Below, one piece after another: positions 33,663-42,884 of a stretch of 64,000 nt of DNA. Source of the stretch: Anaerolineales bacterium (GTDB lineage Bacteria > Chloroflexota > Anaerolineae > Anaerolineales > Villigracilaceae); the NCBI GenBank assembly GCA_016789305.1, contig JAEURJ010000014.1:310001-374000 (forward strand), written 5' to 3'. Made by a program: the position numbers and the translations under genes. Every line of letters begins with the position of its first letter. The stretch's first letter is position 1. Under the pieces are notes generated by a model, which searched no databases, was not told the origin of the DNA, and saw only the letters and a program-made list of their open reading frames with translations.

Positions 33663-36053
33663 GTGAGAATAATCGCATCGTCGGCTGAAATTGTAAAAAT
33701 CAAACCACATTTCTCAAAGTTAAGATGGGCGGCCTTTTATCTATCTTTACTTGTATTTGCCCTGACATCCTGCTCCAAACCAGAAATTCCATCCAGCCCA
33801 AACAACATCAAAAGTATTCGCGTGGTGATGGATAACAACTACCCACCTTATGCATTTCTGGACAAGAACGGGAACATGCAGGGAATCACGGTGGATCAAT
33901 GGAAAGCCTGGGAGAAACACACAAATATAAAAGTTGAAATCACCGGGCTTGCCTGGGATCAGGCACTCCAAGGGATGAGGAACGGAGAGTTCGATGTGAT
34001 CGACACTCTCTTTTACACCAAGGAACGCGATGAGATTTATGATTTTACGGAACCGTACGCAGACATTGACGTGCGCATATTTTTCCCGGAGAATGTCTCC
34101 GGATTTGCCAGTACGGAGGATCTGCATGGATTTCGCGTGGCAGTAAAAACAGGAGATGCCAATGCAGATTACCTGTTGCGCCATGGTGTAAACAAACTGA
34201 ACTACTACGACAGTTACGAGGAAATCGTACAAGCCGCTTCACAAAGAAAAGAAGCCATTTTTGTGATCGACGGACCACCTGCACTTTATTTCCTGTACAA
34301 ATACGATGTTCTTGATCGTTTCAAATATTCAGAACCTCTATATGGCGGCCAATTCCACCGCGCAGTCGCAAAAGGCAATACGGCGCTACTGGATCTGGTC
34401 AATCAGGGGTTTTCTGACATTAGCGCACAGGAATACCAGGTCATTGACAATCGTTGGTTTGGGAAACAATACCCTCAAAACCTCGACCGTATTATTTCAT
34501 ATCTCAAATTTGGAATTGCCATCACATTTATAGCCATCTCGATTCTTGTGGTGTTCAATTGGTCGTTACGAGCGCGCGTACATGAACGAACAAGGGAATT
34601 GGAAGAGGCATTATCAAACCTAAAAAAATCAGAGGCACAATTCCGCGATTCGATTGAATTCCTCCCCATCCCCATCAGCATTGCGGATGCTCATGACCGC
34701 GTACTGATCGTCAATAAAAATTTCACCGAAAACTACGGCTATGAATTAAAGGATATGCCTTTGGTGTCAAAATGGATGACACTTGCCTATCCTGATCCAG
34801 CTTATCGGGAAAAGGTTCTCCAGCAATGGGCAAACGATGTGCTCCATGCAACGGAAAGCAATACAGCCACTCCTCTTCGTGAGTATGAGGTCGTCGACAA
34901 GAATGGTCGAAAACACATTACTGAAATCATGATGCGCCCGGTGAGGGACCTGTGGATCTCGTCTTTTGTTGATATTACCGGGCACAAAAAGACCGAGGAA
35001 ATGCTTCAGGAAAGTGAAATACGTTATCGTGTGTTATTTGAAAATTCGCCCATCCCCCTTTTGGAAGAGGATTTTTCAGCGCTCAAAGTGCACCTCGACC
35101 AGTTAAAAGAAAATGGAGTGGAAGATTTTGAAGATTATTTCAATAAGCACCCAAATGAAGTCAGCACATATGCCGATTTAATACAAATTGTGGATGTCAA
35201 TCAGGCAGCTGTAGCCTGGTATGGCTATGAAAATAAGAAGTACCTTCAAGTGAAACTTGGTCAACTATTGAATTCGGATGAGCAAAGAACATTTATCAAT
35301 GAACTGCGTCCATTGATAAGCGGCGGCAATCGCTACAAAGTTGCCATCTCCCGACTAGCACAGGACAATAAACCGCTTCATTTGATCATCAACGGAACCA
35401 TTGCACCGGGTCATGAAAAAAATTGGGGGAGAGTATTGGTTTCGATTCAAGATATCAGCGAGTTAAAGCAAGCCGAGCAGGATCTGGTCATTGCATACGA
35501 TACCACCATTGAAGGCTGGGCCAAGGCGTTGGAGTTAAAGGACAAGGAAACCGAGGGCCATTCACGGCGTGTTACCAAGCTAACGCTCCAGGTGGCGCAG
35601 GCAATGGGAATCAAGGAAAAACAGCTTGTGGACATTCGCCGCGGAACCATTTTGCATGATATTGGTAAAATGTCGATACCGGATGAAATACTCAGAAAAA
35701 ATGGTTCATTAACAGCCGAAGAGCGAAAGATCGTTGAAAAACATCCACAGATTGCGTACGAATTGCTAAAAGATATTCCACATCTAAAAAATGCAATTGA
35801 AATCCCCTACAGCCACCATGAAAAGTGGGATGGTTCTGGCTATCCGCAAGGATTGAAGGGTGAGGAAATTCCGTTAACAGCGAGGATCTTCGCTATCGTC
35901 GATGTATGGGATGCCCTATCATCGGACCGTCCATATCGCGAAGCATGGGATAGAGAGAGGGTCATCGAATACCTGCGAAACGAATCCGGAAAACACTTCG
36001 ATCCGAATATCGTGGACAAGTTCATTGAGCTTATCAGTAAAGGCGAGATATAA
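33663..36053 (+). CDS. Solute-binding/PAS/PAS/HD-GYP sensory phosphodiesterase
   Basis: About 796 residues. An N-terminal signal with a lipobox-like FALTSC is followed by a family 3 solute-binding domain (about 50-280; IRVVMDNNYPPYAFLDKNGN, FTEPYADIDVRIF). A transmembrane helix (about 285-305), a coiled coil, two PAS domains (about 335-450 and 455-620) and an HD-GYP domain (about 630-790) complete it. HD-GYP residues are intact: ILHDIGKMSIPDEIL and SHHEKWDGSGYPQGL. It should hydrolyse cyclic di-GMP in response to an external amino acid-like ligand (inference). GTG 33663 is preferred for AGGA spacing; a TTG lies at 33654. A related HD-GYP gene follows. Confidence 0.9.
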   Translation: MRIIASSAEIVKIKPHFSKLRWAAFYLSLLVFALTSCSKPEIPSSPNNIKSIRVVMDNNYPPYAFLDKNGNMQGITVDQWKAWEKHTNIKVEITGLAWDQALQGMRNGEFDVIDTLFYTKERDEIYDFTEPYADIDVRIFFPENVSGFASTEDLHGFRVAVKTGDANADYLLRHGVNKLNYYDSYEEIVQAASQRKEAIFVIDGPPALYFLYKYDVLDRFKYSEPLYGGQFHRAVAKGNTALLDLVNQGFSDISAQEYQVIDNRWFGKQYPQNLDRIISYLKFGIAITFIAISILVVFNWSLRARVHERTRELEEALSNLKKSEAQFRDSIEFLPIPISIADAHDRVLIVNKNFTENYGYELKDMPLVSKWMTLAYPDPAYREKVLQQWANDVLHATESNTATPLREYEVVDKNGRKHITEIMMRPVRDLWISSFVDITGHKKTEEMLQESEIRYRVLFENSPIPLLEEDFSALKVHLDQLKENGVEDFEDYFNKHPNEVSTYADLIQIVDVNQAAVAWYGYENKKYLQVKLGQLLNSDEQRTFINELRPLISGGNRYKVAISRLAQDNKPLHLIINGTIAPGHEKNWGRVLVSIQDISELKQAEQDLVIAYDTTIEGWAKALELKDKETEGHSRRVTKLTLQVAQAMGIKEKQLVDIRRGTILHDIGKMSIPDEILRKNGSLTAEERKIVEKHPQIAYELLKDIPHLKNAIEIPYSHHEKWDGSGYPQGLKGEEIPLTARIFAIVDVWDALSSDRPYREAWDRERVIEYLRNESGKHFDPNIVDKFIELISKGEI

Positions 36054-36054
36054 T
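36049..36054 (+). promoter_or_regulatory. -10 box inside a stop codon
   Basis: TATAAT is formed by the last codon and stop of the HD-GYP gene (GGCGAGATATAATC). It could start the transcript of the second HD-GYP gene about 40 bases on. Confidence 0.45.
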
Positions 36055-36094
36055 CTCTGCGTGACAAAAAACCGGGACCTACAAGCCTGCAGCC

Positions 36095-37765
36095 ATGAAC
36101 AGTGAACAAATCTTTTACCTTGTTCCATATCTAGTTTCATTCGCTTTTTCGGTAAGCATATTGGCTTTTCTGTGGGGTAAACGCCACGCCCAGGGTGCGA
36201 CTGCATTCATTTGGTACGCACTGGGTCAATCGTTACTGATCCTTGGCTTTATTTGTGAATTGATCAGCGCGGACCTTTCCACCAAAATTTTCTGGGATTC
36301 GGCACAATGGCTCGCCTGGGGCATGGTGATGATCGTCCTGCCGATTTTTGCCGTGCAATTTGCGGAACACAACCTTAAAAAACCGCGCTTGTGGCTTGGG
36401 CTTTCCTTCATCGTTCCATGTATATTTGCAATGCTGCTCTTTACAGATCCAACTTTCCATTGGATCTATTGGCAGCCGCGTCTCATCGAAAGACATCCAT
36501 TCGCAGAGTTGTTCTATGACTTCCAGCCTGCCGTTTATGGATATGCCGTTTACGGGTACGCGATTGCCTTGTGGAGTATATATGTCCTCTCCCAGAGGAT
36601 TATTCATCCGCATGGTTTGTATCGCGCACAGGTGATATTAATGATCGTGGGGTTGTCCATTCCCATCCTCGGCACAATATTTACCCTGCTCAATATTTAC
36701 ATTACCCCGCAAAGAGACTCAATTCCATTCTCAACAGTCATCAGCAATCTGATCATTGTCTGGGCGTTGTTTAGATTCCGAGTTTTTGAAGTGACCCCCA
36801 TTGGCCGCGACAACGTTTTTGAAGCGCTGGTGGAGCCGGTGGTAATTCTCGACAATAAAAGCAATATCGTGGATATCAACTCCGCCATGCTGGCCCTGCT
36901 CGACAAAAAAGCCCTGGATGTAATTGGAAAACCGGCGAAATTGGTTTTTGAAAACTTCCCGATTCCCATCAAACAATACACCCAATCCTCCTACGCACGC
37001 ACTGAAGCGTCCTTTGAATTCGGTGGAATGAACATTCATTACGAATTGACCGTATGGCCGATTTACAATGCCCGCAAGGAAATGACCGGCCGCATTTATA
37101 TTTCCCACGACATCACGGCAATGAAACAGTTGGAAAATGAGCTTCGCAAATTGAACACCCAGTTGGAGGACCGTGTTGCATCCCGCACCCATGAACTCGC
37201 AGAGGCTTACGACACCACGCTTGAAGGCTGGGCGCGAGCACTGGAGTTACGAGATAAAGAGACAGAGGGCCACACCAGACGCGTCACCGATACGACATTG
37301 AAGATAGCCCTCAAACTTGATTTTCCAGACGATATGATCGAACATATTCGTCGTGGAGCGATCCTGCACGACATAGGAAAAATGGGCATTCCCGATGACA
37401 TTCTGCACAAGCCGGATAAGCTCACAAAGGAAGAACGGGACATCGTAATGAGGCACCCGGAAACAGCATACAAACTTCTTAAGCCCATTTCCTTTTTGGA
37501 AAGGGCGATTGATATTCCATATTGTCATCACGAAAAATGGGACGGTAGCGGTTATCCGCGCGGTCTGAAAGGCGGGGAGATTCCAGTCGCCGCACGCATC
37601 TTTGCCATCGCCGACGTGTGGGATGCGCTCAGTGTCGAACGATCATACAACAAGCCCTGGTCGCAGGAAAAAATGATCGCCTACTTTATCGAACAATCGG
37701 GCAAACATTTTGACCCGCACATGGTGAACATCTTTTTGGATATGGTCGAAAAAGGCGAGATATAA
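36095..37765 (+). CDS. 7TM/PAS/HD-GYP phosphodiesterase
   Basis: The 556-residue protein begins with a seven-helix membrane domain (about 1-225) like the N-terminal 7TM sensor of histidine kinases. A short PAS domain (about 230-340), a coiled coil and an HD-GYP domain (about 375-550) follow. The HD-GYP residues are present: ILHDIGKMGIPDDILHKPDK and CHHEKWDGSGYPRGLKGGEI. Predicted product: linear di-GMP or GMP from cyclic di-GMP. The first seven residues of the linker helix and the whole HD-GYP part are close to those of the preceding gene (both end ...GEI), suggesting duplication with a swapped sensor. The start ATG has no clear ribosome site. Confidence 0.9.
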   Translation: MNSEQIFYLVPYLVSFAFSVSILAFLWGKRHAQGATAFIWYALGQSLLILGFICELISADLSTKIFWDSAQWLAWGMVMIVLPIFAVQFAEHNLKKPRLWLGLSFIVPCIFAMLLFTDPTFHWIYWQPRLIERHPFAELFYDFQPAVYGYAVYGYAIALWSIYVLSQRIIHPHGLYRAQVILMIVGLSIPILGTIFTLLNIYITPQRDSIPFSTVISNLIIVWALFRFRVFEVTPIGRDNVFEALVEPVVILDNKSNIVDINSAMLALLDKKALDVIGKPAKLVFENFPIPIKQYTQSSYARTEASFEFGGMNIHYELTVWPIYNARKEMTGRIYISHDITAMKQLENELRKLNTQLEDRVASRTHELAEAYDTTLEGWARALELRDKETEGHTRRVTDTTLKIALKLDFPDDMIEHIRRGAILHDIGKMGIPDDILHKPDKLTKEERDIVMRHPETAYKLLKPISFLERAIDIPYCHHEKWDGSGYPRGLKGGEIPVAARIFAIADVWDALSVERSYNKPWSQEKMIAYFIEQSGKHFDPHMVNIFLDMVEKGEI

Positions 37766-37766
37766 T
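37761..37766 (+). promoter_or_regulatory. -10 box inside a stop codon, second case
   Basis: As at 36049, the GEI codons plus TAA give GATATAATC. Possible promoter for the pyrophosphatase gene 40 bases on. Confidence 0.4.
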
Positions 37767-37805
37767 CAACGAAATTTTATAGTCATGGAGCAACCAGGTT
37801 AAACG

Positions 37806-39149
37806 ATGTCCGACCAAATCTATGTAGTAGGCCATATCAATCCAGACACCGACTCAATCGCATCTGCAATGGGCTATGCCTGGTTGCTGCGCGAACGGGA
37901 TGGTGCAAAAACAATAGCAGCGCGCGCCGGCGCTTTAAATGCACAAACTTCCTGGGTATTAAAAACACTGGGGTTGGATGTCCCCACCCTCTTAACAGAC
38001 GCATCGCCACGATTTGAATCCGTGATGAAACGGCTGGATACGCTTCGTCCCGAATCCCAACTTGGCGCAGCATGGACCCTTGCCAGCAAAACCGGCGGCC
38101 TTGCCCCGGTAGTTGGAGATGACGGAAAGCCGTACGGCCTCATCAACGGTATGAGTCTCTTTAAATATTTCTCCGAAACTCTCGGACCCCGCCCCGGCGA
38201 TACAACCGTGCGTGAGATGATGACCGCCCAATGCAAGGATGCCGCCGATACAACCGTCCCAAAGTATGCCGCCAATGCCCACATTCGCGATTCGCTCAAT
38301 CGAATCCTGCGCGACGAATTCAATGATTACTGGGTTGTGGACGAACATGGCGTATATATGGGCATTGCCAACCAACGCGAGGTGCTCAATCCGCCGCGGT
38401 TAAAAATCATTTTGGTCGATCACAATGAACCACGTCAGGCAATTGCAGCGCTCGAAGAGGCAGAACTGCTTGAGATCCTCGATCATCATCGATTGGGCAA
38501 TCCATATACCCATCAACCGATTCGTTTCACAGTTGATACGGTTGGATCAACCTCCACACTGGTAACGGAGCTGACCGCCGAAGCCGGACTCTCCATGCCC
38601 CCCGCACTGGCAGGGACGCTTCTTGCCGGGCTAGTATCTGATACGCTCGTCCTGACATCTCCCACCACCACGCCGCGTGACCATGCCGCAGCGGACCGCC
38701 TGTCCCGCTGGGCGTTTGTGGGTGGAAGTTCACTTAAAGGTGAGACAATCACTTCCTATGGCAAAGCTGTTTTGAATGCCGGTGCAGGTCTCTCCAACCG
38801 CAAGCCGGAAGAGATCGTCAGCACAGATATTAAGCCGTTCGAAGGTGGCGGATTCAAATTTGCAGTGGCCCAAGCCGAAGTGACTGATATCCTGCAACTC
38901 ACCGAACACCTCGAACCTCTACAAAATGCGTTGAACGACCTGCGCGACAAACGCGGGCTTGACTTCGCCATGCTGCTCGTCACCGATGTGGTTCGTGGCA
39001 CCAGCCGCCTTTTGATCTCCACCGGTGCACCCACGATTTTGGAGGACCTTCCCTATCCCCCGCTTGCAGATGGCACGCGCGATGCCGTGGGCGTGGTTTC
39101 AAGAAAAAAACAATTATTACCAGCGGTATTGGGGTTGCTGGAACGCTAA
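37806..39149 (+). CDS. ppaC: Manganese-dependent inorganic pyrophosphatase with CBS domains
   Basis: The 447-residue enzyme is a family II pyrophosphatase. The DHH domain carries VVGHINPDTDSIASAMGYAW (metal ligands) and LEILDHHRLGNPYT (DHH). A pair of regulatory CBS domains is inserted at about 70-195 (including TLRPESQLGAAWTLASKTGG). The DHHA2 domain closes it (about 310-447, VVSRKKQLLPAVLGLL). CBS-PPases are controlled by adenine nucleotides; the enzyme drives biosynthesis by removing pyrophosphate. It follows two HD-GYP genes with a short gap and precedes xdhC. Confidence 0.95.
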   Translation: MSDQIYVVGHINPDTDSIASAMGYAWLLRERDGAKTIAARAGALNAQTSWVLKTLGLDVPTLLTDASPRFESVMKRLDTLRPESQLGAAWTLASKTGGLAPVVGDDGKPYGLINGMSLFKYFSETLGPRPGDTTVREMMTAQCKDAADTTVPKYAANAHIRDSLNRILRDEFNDYWVVDEHGVYMGIANQREVLNPPRLKIILVDHNEPRQAIAALEEAELLEILDHHRLGNPYTHQPIRFTVDTVGSTSTLVTELTAEAGLSMPPALAGTLLAGLVSDTLVLTSPTTTPRDHAAADRLSRWAFVGGSSLKGETITSYGKAVLNAGAGLSNRKPEEIVSTDIKPFEGGGFKFAVAQAEVTDILQLTEHLEPLQNALNDLRDKRGLDFAMLLVTDVVRGTSRLLISTGAPTILEDLPYPPLADGTRDAVGVVSRKKQLLPAVLGLLER

Positions 39150-39179
39150 CTCGTTCGAACGTTTGAACCTTGAAACATC

Positions 39180-39974
39180 ATGAGTACTTCCATATATCAG
39201 TCTCTTTCCGAGCTAGAAAAAAATAATGAACCTGCCGCACTTTGTACTGTGACAAAGAGCGAAGGGTCCACACCGCGGCATGTGGGAAGTAAGATGCTGG
39301 TTTACCCCGATGGAAAATTCATTGGGACGGTCGGTGGCGGTGAATTGGAGAATCGAGTCATCAAGGCGGCTCTGCAATCGATAAAAGACGGCAAAGCGCA
39401 AACGCTGGAGTATTCAATGGCGGACCCATCACGCGGCGACCCCGGCGTGTGCGGCGGACAAGTGGAGGTATTTGTGGAACCGATTCTCCCGACCCCAACT
39501 TTGGTGGTGATCGGCGCGGGACATGTGGGCAAGGCGGTTGTCCACCTGGCGAAGTGGTTGGGATTCCGTGTGGCCGTTTGCGATGACCGCGTTGAATTTT
39601 GCAATCCCGAATCCACGCCGGGAGCGGATGAGTATTATCCAATCGAGATGGGGAAATTGGCAGAAAAACTCAAAGTGACGGAACATACTTATTTGGTTGT
39701 CACCAGCCGTGGGTCCAGTGTGGATGCGGTCGGTTTGCCGAGTCTGATCGAGTCACAGGCGGCATACATTGGCGTCATCGGGTCAAAAAGAAGATGGGCT
39801 ACTACCGTCAAAGCATTGAAGGAAAAAGGCCTCTCTGAAGAACTGTTGAACAAGGCCCATTCGCCCATTGGGCTGGAATTGCAGGCTGAAACGCCTGAAG
39901 AAATCGCCGTGAGCATCATGGCGGAAGTGTTGATGGTGAAGGACAAAGGCACCGGCAAGCCGATGGGCAATTAA
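39180..39974 (+). CDS. xdhC: XdhC-family molybdenum-cofactor insertion protein
   Basis: The 264-residue protein has the two XdhC parts. The N-terminal CoxI/XdhC region has AALCTVTKSEGSTPRHVGSK. The Rossmann-type C-terminal part has TLVVIGAGHVGKAVVHLAKW and AYIGVIGSKRRWATTVKALK. XdhC binds and sulfurates the molybdenum cofactor and delivers it to xanthine dehydrogenase-type enzymes. The likely client is the fused molybdenum hydroxylase at 30554, 6 kb away. A Cys at DPGVCGG is conserved in many members. No maturation partner is adjacent. Confidence 0.92.
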   Translation: MSTSIYQSLSELEKNNEPAALCTVTKSEGSTPRHVGSKMLVYPDGKFIGTVGGGELENRVIKAALQSIKDGKAQTLEYSMADPSRGDPGVCGGQVEVFVEPILPTPTLVVIGAGHVGKAVVHLAKWLGFRVAVCDDRVEFCNPESTPGADEYYPIEMGKLAEKLKVTEHTYLVVTSRGSSVDAVGLPSLIESQAAYIGVIGSKRRWATTVKALKEKGLSEELLNKAHSPIGLELQAETPEEIAVSIMAEVLMVKDKGTGKPMGN

Positions 39975-40027
39975 GTCCATGAGACCTTTATGGTTTTAAT
40001 TCGTATAAAAATGAGACAAAAGGGTTC

Positions 40028-40056
40028 TTGTACCCGCCTGTCGGTTAGACTATAAT
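40028..40056 (+). promoter_or_regulatory. Promoter of the SPFH gene
   Basis: TTGTAC (40028-40033), 17 bases, TATAAT (40051-40056). Expected start about 40063; AAAAGGAGAGAACC precedes the ATG at 40097. Confidence 0.8.
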
Positions 40057-40096
40057 TTGAAAATTCATGAAAAAAGGACTCTAAAAGGAGAGAACC

Positions 40097-41137
40097 ATGG
40101 CCAGAATTTTTGACGTTGTTGAATACCCAAATGAAATGAGTGACGAGATCGTCCACCGCTTCCCGGAAGAAGGCATCGGCGATTATCGAATTGGTTCACA
40201 GGTGATCGTGCGTGAAAGCCAAAGCGCGGTCTTCTTCCGCGACGGCAACGCGCTGGATGTATTCAAGCCGGGCCGCCATACAATCGCGACCGCCAACATT
40301 CCGATGTTGATCGATTGGATCGGCAAGGCATTCAACGACCGCACCCCCTTCCCCGCTGAAGTGTATTTCGTTTCCCGCAAGGAATTCGCCAACAAGAAAT
40401 GGGGCACCCCGCAGCCGATAATTGTCCGCAACCCGGGTATGGGGTTGGGCGTAGCTCTGTTGCAAGGCTTTGGAACCTACTCCTTCCAGGTGAAGGATCC
40501 ACAGCAGTTTGTGACCCAGATCGTCGGCGCACAAGGCGCATACCGAACATCGGATATCGAAGAACGCTTGCGCACTATGCTGCTTTCCAAGTTACAGGAT
40601 GTGCTCGGTGAAACCGGCGCAAAGAATTCCGTCCCGGAAATGATCGGTCTCACAGAAGAGATCGGAGCGGCCGTTCGTGCGAAATCGAAGGAGGATTTTG
40701 AAGCCATCGGTTTAACACTTAAAACTTTCTATGTTGGCAACCTCAAGCCATCAGACAAGTCAGCTCAGGAATTACGCGATATGGGCATGCTCGACATGGC
40801 AACCTATACCCAATTGCAGGCAGCAGACTCCATGCGTGATGCAGCCAATAATCAGAGCGGCGGAGCAGGTCTGACCGCTGGAATCGGTGCCGGCATGGGC
40901 ATCGGAAATTTGATGGGACAGGCCCTGCAAGGCGGAATGCAAAATACCGGTGCAGGCGGCGCAGCTGCCGGCGCGAAGATGCCCGACATCATGACCCCCG
41001 CTGAAGCGGCTCAATTCATGAAAGTCGGCGAAGATGACATCCTCGAAGCCATCAAAGACGGAAGTTTGAAAGCCAAGAAAGTTGGCAAGGCGTTCCGCAT
41101 CAGCAAGGACAATCTTGAAGCGTTCATGAATAGCTAG
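40097..41137 (+). CDS. SPFH-domain protein with C-terminal helix-turn-helix
   Basis: The 346-residue protein has a band-7/SPFH-type domain (about 30-240; SQVIVRESQSAVFFRDGNAL, GFGTYSFQVKDPQQFV), similar to the YdjI/virion-core-protein-like SPFH group. A flexible Gly/Ala-rich stretch (about 250-290) and a C-terminal MerR/excisionase-type HTH (HTH_17; IMTPAEAAQFMKVGEDDILE...LKAKKVGKAFRISKDNLEAF) follow. YdjI-type SPFH proteins usually end in zinc-ribbon or GYF domains, so a DNA-binding-like tail is unusual; the HTH fold may instead bind protein. No membrane helix is evident. Confidence 0.85.
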   Translation: MARIFDVVEYPNEMSDEIVHRFPEEGIGDYRIGSQVIVRESQSAVFFRDGNALDVFKPGRHTIATANIPMLIDWIGKAFNDRTPFPAEVYFVSRKEFANKKWGTPQPIIVRNPGMGLGVALLQGFGTYSFQVKDPQQFVTQIVGAQGAYRTSDIEERLRTMLLSKLQDVLGETGAKNSVPEMIGLTEEIGAAVRAKSKEDFEAIGLTLKTFYVGNLKPSDKSAQELRDMGMLDMATYTQLQAADSMRDAANNQSGGAGLTAGIGAGMGIGNLMGQALQGGMQNTGAGGAAAGAKMPDIMTPAEAAQFMKVGEDDILEAIKDGSLKAKKVGKAFRISKDNLEAFMNS

Positions 41138-41149
41138 GATTTAGAAAGA

Positions 41150-41189
41150 AACAAAAAGATGCCTTCCCATGGGAAGGCATCTTTTTGTT
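41150..41189. terminator. Bidirectional terminator, SPFH gene / nnr
   Basis: A 19-bp palindromic stem (arm AACAAAAAGATGCCTTCCC) with A/T runs on both sides, between convergent genes. Confidence 0.92.
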
Positions 41190-41203
41190 AATAACTGCAA
41201 TGT

Positions 41204-42754
41204 TCATTCCAATTCTGAAATCACTTCTGGAATTGCATTCAACACATCACCCGCCAAAACAGAAGCAGTCGTACCGAGCGTATCTGCCGCCAGCAATCCA
41301 GCCTGCGCATGAATGTATGCTCCCGCAATGGAGGCATCGTACGCATCCAAGCCCTGAGCACGCAGGCCGACGATCAAACCAGCCAACACATCACCGGTGC
41401 CGGCACGAGCAAGCGCAGGCGTTGCAACTGGAATCACCGTGCTCTGGCCGTCGGGAGAAGCGATGATGGTAAATGCACCCTTCAAAACGACAACATGTCC
41501 CCATTCTTTTGCAAAGCGAATTGCAATCTCCTCGCGATGATCTTGAATTTCATCTTTTGATAAACCGGTCAGTATGGACATTTCACCAGGATGCGGGGTC
41601 AACACAGCAGACGGAAATATTTTCTTATACCAATCTTTGATATGAGATAAGTGCCGCAGACCATCTGCATCAATCACGAGAGGAAGTTGGATGGACGGAA
41701 GAATATCTTCGACAAACCTGCGCGTGCAGAGATGGTCGCCCAAGCCGGGACCGATCAAAAATGCCGTGGCACGGTCCAGGCTTGGCAACAATACTTCACC
41801 GGCTGATTCAGAAATAAATCCATTTTCGTGCGGGAGCAAAGCCCATGTTGCTTCAGGCAAATGACCGGCAAGTGCCCCATGCAAGGGTTCAGGCACAGCC
41901 ATTGTTACGAGGCCAGTACCAATTCGATACGCCGCCGTGCCTGCCAGCAAAGCCGCGCCGGTGTAAGAGGTCGAACCCGCCACAACGAAAGCCGTACCAA
42001 ACGTCCCTTTGTGTGAAGCGGGCGTTCGCTCCGGCAATAGCACAGAGACCATATCTGCATCCGCAACTTCAGTTTTTATTTCCGTTATTGATTTCAAATC
42101 ATGGGGCAAACCAATTTCCACCATTTCCAATTCACCGATCAATTCGAACGCAGGAAGCTTCAATAGACCCCGCTTCACAGCCGCCATCGTAATCGTGAGG
42201 TCGGCCGGGATGGTTTCATCGGCTGCCGCCCCGGTGTCGCAATCCACCCCGGAGGGGCAATCCACCGCAACAACGAATGGCGGAAGTTCCATCTGGGACA
42301 AAATATCGAATGCACTTTGGAGGACTTGTGCCGCCTCTTTCTTAAGCGGAAGTTTGATCCCCGTCCCAAGCAGTCCATCCAAAAGGACATCCGACTCGTT
42401 AATATTTTTCCGCAAAGTTTCAAAACTCAAATCGCGTACCGACTCGAATATCTCTCCTCCAGCCGAAAGGTAACTCGCAATTAACGCATCCTCCGCAGGC
42501 TCGCGCTTGACCAAGTATGCATGGGTTAACCAACCCGCCCGCGCCAGCCAGGTCAAGGCCACGAGAGCATCGCCGCCGTTATTTCCCGAACCGACAATGC
42601 CTGCAACCCTGCGCCAGTCATTTTCCTTTCCAATCTCATGGACAAGTTCCGCAAGTCCAGTCCCGGCATTCTGCATCATCTCGGCATAGGTCAGGCCGTT
42701 TGCATCGGCTTCCTTTTCAATTGCACGCATTTGATCGACAGTGACAAGTATCAT
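41204..42754 (-). CDS. nnr: Bifunctional NAD(P)H-hydrate epimerase/dehydratase
   Basis: The 516-residue protein repairs hydrated NAD(P)H. The N-terminal epimerase domain (about 1-215) has GIVGSGNNGGDALVALTWLA and VAVDCPSGVDCDTG. The C-terminal ADP/ATP-dependent dehydratase (about 225-516) has LTPHPGEMSILTGL, HVVVLKGAFTIIASPDG and the ATP-binding RAGTGDVLAGLIVGL. The best start is ATG 42754 (MILVTVDQMRAIEKEA); a frame 6 codons longer is open. Downstream it faces the SPFH gene across a terminator. It diverges from the APH(9)-like gene. Confidence 0.95.
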   Translation of the reverse strand: MILVTVDQMRAIEKEADANGLTYAEMMQNAGTGLAELVHEIGKENDWRRVAGIVGSGNNGGDALVALTWLARAGWLTHAYLVKREPAEDALIASYLSAGGEIFESVRDLSFETLRKNINESDVLLDGLLGTGIKLPLKKEAAQVLQSAFDILSQMELPPFVVAVDCPSGVDCDTGAAADETIPADLTITMAAVKRGLLKLPAFELIGELEMVEIGLPHDLKSITEIKTEVADADMVSVLLPERTPASHKGTFGTAFVVAGSTSYTGAALLAGTAAYRIGTGLVTMAVPEPLHGALAGHLPEATWALLPHENGFISESAGEVLLPSLDRATAFLIGPGLGDHLCTRRFVEDILPSIQLPLVIDADGLRHLSHIKDWYKKIFPSAVLTPHPGEMSILTGLSKDEIQDHREEIAIRFAKEWGHVVVLKGAFTIIASPDGQSTVIPVATPALARAGTGDVLAGLIVGLRAQGLDAYDASIAGAYIHAQAGLLAADTLGTTASVLAGDVLNAIPEVISELE

Positions 42755-42802
42755 GGGGTTAATTAACCACAAATGAACGGGACTGAACAGGGATGGGTTT
42801 TG

Positions 42803-42830
42803 TTGAGTTGGATTTCGGATGGCTTATACT
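42803..42830 (+). promoter_or_regulatory. Promoter of the APH(9)-like gene
   Basis: TTGAGT (42803-42808), 16 bases, TATACT (42825-42830). It lies inside an open frame upstream of the preferred ATG 42885, which argues for the shorter start. Confidence 0.6.
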
Positions 42831-42884
42831 AATGTCGCAGGATATTTTCATGGAAAAATATATTTGATCCAGGAATCCCGATAC

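Noticed and set aside
39120..39180. Inverted sequence GTTCGAACGTTTGAAC as an operator for xdhC
   Set aside because: Short imperfect symmetry with no promoter in the expected place; a similar AAACGTTT string occurs before 26470 and may be chance.
42819..42884. Longer start of the APH(9)-like protein
   Set aside because: The extra codons contain the TTGAGT/TATACT promoter and are not expected in the family.
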